Assembly (NCBI GenBank): GCA_001701115.1
Contig: DAAJ01000091.1
Location: 36,587-47,008 of the forward strand
Length of the DNA stretch: 10,422 nt
Source of the DNA: Bacteroidales bacterium GP2
GTDB taxonomy: Bacteria; Bacteroidota; Bacteroidia; Bacteroidales; Muribaculaceae
Reading direction: 5' to 3'
The translations under genes were made by a program, and so were the position numbers. Position 1 is the first letter of the stretch, and every line of letters starts with the position of its first letter. Below are positions 7,740 through 10,422 of this stretch, in pieces. The notes below the pieces were generated by a model. That model saw only the letters and a list, made by a program, of their open reading frames with translations, did no database searches and was not told the DNA's origin.

Positions 7740-10422
7740 TTAGAAGGTTATGTTAACACCGCATGAGAATACACGTGACAGAGGATAGATCTTACCGAAG
7801 CCTGCTCCATACTCGTTGTATGCCTCGATAAGCTCAGGATCACCCATCTTGGTGAAGTTGGTGATGTTGAAGAGGTTTTCACCTGAGAAGTACACGCGGA
7901 AACGCTCAACATAGAACTTGCGGGTAACGCTCTGAGGAATAGTGTAACCAACTGTGAGGTTCTTGAGGCGGCAATATGCTGCATTCTGGAGGTAACGGTC
8001 GTTGCTATAGGTATTGTTAGGTCCTTGTCCGTAGATAACGCGGGGATAATATGCGTTTACGTTTGGTCCGAGCGGGTCAGTAGTATCTTCGGGACGGAAG
8101 TAGTCGAGGTGCGGCTCAAATACCATAGCCTGCCAGAGACCTACGCGTGATGCGCCGAAGAACATAGCGTTGCCGCTGCCTGCAAAGTAATCGCGCTTGC
8201 CGATACCCTGGAAGAAGATCTTGATGTCAAAGCCTTTCCACTGCGCGTCGAGGTTAAGACCGAAGCTATAGCGGGGAGTTGTGTTACCGATAACTACATA
8301 GTCACCAGAGTTTTCTGCGGTAAATGTGCTAATAGCTTCTGCATTAGGATTATTCTTGAAGTTGGGGTCATATCCGGCATCACCGGGTTTGTAAATCTTG
8401 CCGTTAAGCTTGTATACGCCCTCAACACCCTGAGAAATAACACCGTCACCGTCAATATCCTTAAACATCATGTCACCAGCCTGCCAGCCGTTACCGAGGA
8501 TGTACTGCGGGTTATTATATGTAGGATCTTTGCCATAAACTTTCTTGTAAGCTTCCCTCATCTGATCCAAATGCTGCTGCATTTCTGCATCATTCTTGGC
8601 GAGACCTTCTGTCCTGAAGCCCCAGATTTCACCGAGCTTTTTGCCGGGCCAGTATGACTGGCTGAGGCTCTTGGTATCATTGGGATATTCATCGATGGTT
8701 GTGGTGTGGTCATAGAGGTTTGCTGTGATGCCATAGCTGAATTCACCGATACGGTCACGCCAGCTGATTGTGAGCTCCCAACCTTTAGAGGTCATTGAGA
8801 GGTTGTTTACTTTAGGCACTGATGCGCCAAGCACGCCGGGGAGAGCTGCGCCGGGACCAACCATGTCCATAGTCTTACGGTTGTAGTAGTCAACAGTACC
8901 TGTGAAGCGGTTGTTGAACAAGCCCCAGTCAAGACCTATATCCCATGTGCGGTTCTTTTCCCATGTGAGTGATGTAGAGATAAGACCGGGCATTGTAGCA
9001 ACAGTGGGTTTCTTGCCATCAACGAGCCAGCCTGAAGAGTTTGTTGCATAACCCATGTTAGCATAAGTGGGATACCAGCTGTTTGTGTTCTGGTTGCCGA
9101 GCTTACCCCAAGAGTAACGAACCTTCAAGGTGTTGAGCCATGTGCGGGAACTTTCCATGAATGCTTCACGAGCCACATTCCAACCGAGTGAGAATGAGGG
9201 GCTCCATGCCCAGCGCTTGCCTTCGCGGAAACGTGATGAACCGTCGTAACGGATATTGCCTTCAACGAGGTATTTGCCATCGTAGTCATAGTTGATACGA
9301 CCGAACCAGCCTGCGGTTGTCCATGTTGCAGCATAACCGCCAACATTCTGGTTTTCACCTGAAGTGGTATCAAGGAAAGGAAGACCGCCGATAATACCGG
9401 TATTCTGAGCGTCAAAGTCCTCATAGTGGTACCATTCGCTCTGGAAACCTGCCATTACCTTGAAGTTGTTCTTCTCGTTTACAGTAATTGAATAGTCACC
9501 ATAGATATTGGGATTGAAATAGTTGCCCTTCTGGCTGTAGTTGTACACACGGGTACCTGTGGGTGAACCTGCTGCCCAGTCATTGGGGTTATTGTCAATC
9601 CAGTTGCCCTGAGGACCATAGTAACCGGTCTGGAGGTAGTAACGCTTGTTGTGGTTAGACCAGTTGCGGTAGTTGAATTCACCTACAACATTCAAACCTT
9701 TGACAGGGTTGAGACGGAAGCTGAACTGCTGGTCTGTCTGGTCCTTGTAAGTAGTATAACGACCGCCATTTTCAAATGCGTCGATATAAGAGAAAAGGGT
9801 CGGGTTGCCATTGGGGTCGTTTACCGGGATGATAGGCCAGTAACGCATAACGTTCTGCCATGTAGAAGCGGTAAGTGCTGAGGGAGCGTCATATGCCTGG
9901 CGGGTCCAACGGTTGCTGTAGCCGAATGTCAACCAATTTGTGAGGTGAACATTGAGTTTAGCGTTTACAGTGTAACGCTGGCTGTTATCATTGCCATGCA
10001 CGAGGATACCTTCACGGGAAAGGATGTTGCCAGAGAAGTAGAAATCGTACTTGTCAGTACCACCGGTGATACTGAGGTTGTGTTCCTGAGAGAAAGGAGT
10101 CTTGCCGAAGTGCTCGTCAATCCAGTCAGTGTTACCGACGCTGGTTTTGTCACCGAAGTTCCAGAAAGACCAGTCGGTACCGGAATCATTGGTCATGAGC
10201 TGAGGAATTGAGGGGTCATTTACAGCAGCCTTCATCTGGTCAATCTTGTACTGGGGAATGATTTCACCGCCACCGGAGTTGATAGAAGCCTGGTTGAACA
10301 CATTTGCCCAAACCCAAGAGGGAGCCATTTTAGGAATACCTATCATTCTGCTCCAACGGAAAGAGTCGCTGTAGTTAACGGTAACTTTGCCAGCTTTACC
10401 TTTCTTGGTGGTAACGAGGATA
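7740..10422 (-). CDS. SusC/RagA-family TonB-dependent outer-membrane receptor (first pair), 5' end outside window
   Basis: This is the C-terminal 893 residues of a SusC-type transporter. The frame stays open to the window edge (ILVTTKKGKAGKVTV...), so the ATG at 10346 is internal and not the start. Signal peptide, CTLD, TonB box and most of the plug are missing; the fragment begins at the position equivalent to residue 240 of the second SusC. The barrel is otherwise intact and ends in NITF with a terminal Phe. It is plainly paralogous to the second SusC, with long shared tracts such as WDIGLDWGLFNNRFTG. Two stretches are longer than in the paralogue: about 16 extra residues (8487-8567) and about 33 extra (about 8323-8430), flanking a DxDGDG motif at 8442-8459. 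Such loops face outward or toward SusD in this family, which suggests altered substrate or partner contacts. Confidence 0.93.
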   Translation of the reverse strand, partial: ILVTTKKGKAGKVTVNYSDSFRWSRMIGIPKMAPSWVWANVFNQASINSGGGEIIPQYKIDQMKAAVNDPSIPQLMTNDSGTDWSFWNFGDKTSVGNTDWIDEHFGKTPFSQEHNLSITGGTDKYDFYFSGNILSREGILVHGNDNSQRYTVNAKLNVHLTNWLTFGYSNRWTRQAYDAPSALTASTWQNVMRYWPIIPVNDPNGNPTLFSYIDAFENGGRYTTYKDQTDQQFSFRLNPVKGLNVVGEFNYRNWSNHNKRYYLQTGYYGPQGNWIDNNPNDWAAGSPTGTRVYNYSQKGNYFNPNIYGDYSITVNEKNNFKVMAGFQSEWYHYEDFDAQNTGIIGGLPFLDTTSGENQNVGGYAATWTTAGWFGRINYDYDGKYLVEGNIRYDGSSRFREGKRWAWSPSFSLGWNVAREAFMESSRTWLNTLKVRYSWGKLGNQNTNSWYPTYANMGYATNSSGWLVDGKKPTVATMPGLISTSLTWEKNRTWDIGLDWGLFNNRFTGTVDYYNRKTMDMVGPGAALPGVLGASVPKVNNLSMTSKGWELTISWRDRIGEFSYGITANLYDHTTTIDEYPNDTKSLSQSYWPGKKLGEIWGFRTEGLAKNDAEMQQHLDQMREAYKKVYGKDPTYNNPQYILGNGWQAGDMMFKDIDGDGVISQGVEGVYKLNGKIYKPGDAGYDPNFKNNPNAEAISTFTAENSGDYVVIGNTTPRYSFGLNLDAQWKGFDIKIFFQGIGKRDYFAGSGNAMFFGASRVGLWQAMVFEPHLDYFRPEDTTDPLGPNVNAYYPRVIYGQGPNNTYSNDRYLQNAAYCRLKNLTVGYTIPQSVTRKFYVERFRVYFSGENLFNITNFTKMGDPELIEAYNEYGAGFGKIYPLSRVFSCGVNITF
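10357..10391. repeat. 35-bp exact repeat shared with second susC copy (copy at 4573-4607)
   Basis: This is identical to 4573-4607 and encodes the same plug/barrel junction residues. Beyond it, similarity continues to the window edge with a few mismatches. It is likely part of a longer homologous tract extending into the unseen 5' half of the gene. Confidence 0.9.

Noticed and set aside
10340..10422. Possible N-terminal truncation of the first susC at the ATG at 10346
   Set aside because: Upstream codons stay in frame to the window edge and encode the expected family sequence ILVTTKKGKAGKVTVNYSDS, so the gene is merely cut by the window.
1..10422. tRNA, rRNA, CRISPR array or glycan-degrading enzyme genes
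   Set aside because: I saw no RNA-gene-like sequence, no regularly spaced short repeats and no open frame with enzyme-like content. The four susC/susD genes and the intergenic region account for the window.

Overview
The window is part of a polysaccharide utilisation locus (PUL) from a member of the Bacteroidales. It carries two complete or nearly complete SusC/SusD outer-membrane uptake pairs in tandem, all on the minus strand. Lipobox-bearing SusD lipoproteins, CTLD/plug/barrel SusC receptors, no Shine-Dalgarno sequences, and a Bacteroidetes-type TAnnTTTG promoter element all point to this order. The roughly balanced base composition fits a gut Muribaculaceae- or Prevotella-like genome better than a classical Bacteroides, but that is inference.

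Transcription runs from right to left. From 10422 down to 7740 is the 3' part of a susC-like gene (copy 1), whose 5' end lies outside the window. After 19 bases comes its susD-like partner (7720-5687). A 332-base intergenic region follows (5686-5355). In transcription order it holds a long 3' untranslated region with an imperfect GNRA-capped hairpin, a strong intrinsic terminator, a short palindrome, a run of nine G, a perfect -7 element and a leader. Then come the second susC-like gene (5354-2097) and, after 15 bases, the second susD-like gene (2081-36). The first 29 bases of the window repeat exactly the 3' UTR element found after the first pair, so the 3' UTR module was probably duplicated with the genes.

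The two pairs are clear paralogues. SusD copies align almost without gaps over most of their length and share a 30-residue identical block. SusC copies share most barrel strands but differ in loops, with two insertions in copy 1 around a DxDGDG motif. Each SusC presumably forms a TonB-dependent barrel with a SusD lid, importing an oligosaccharide (or another large nutrient) into the periplasm. No glycoside hydrolase, surface glycan-binding protein or regulator is in the window, so the substrate cannot be named.

I found no wholly new system. The most interesting signals are in the intergenic region: the homopolymer G tract beside the promoter, and the repeated 3' UTR module.
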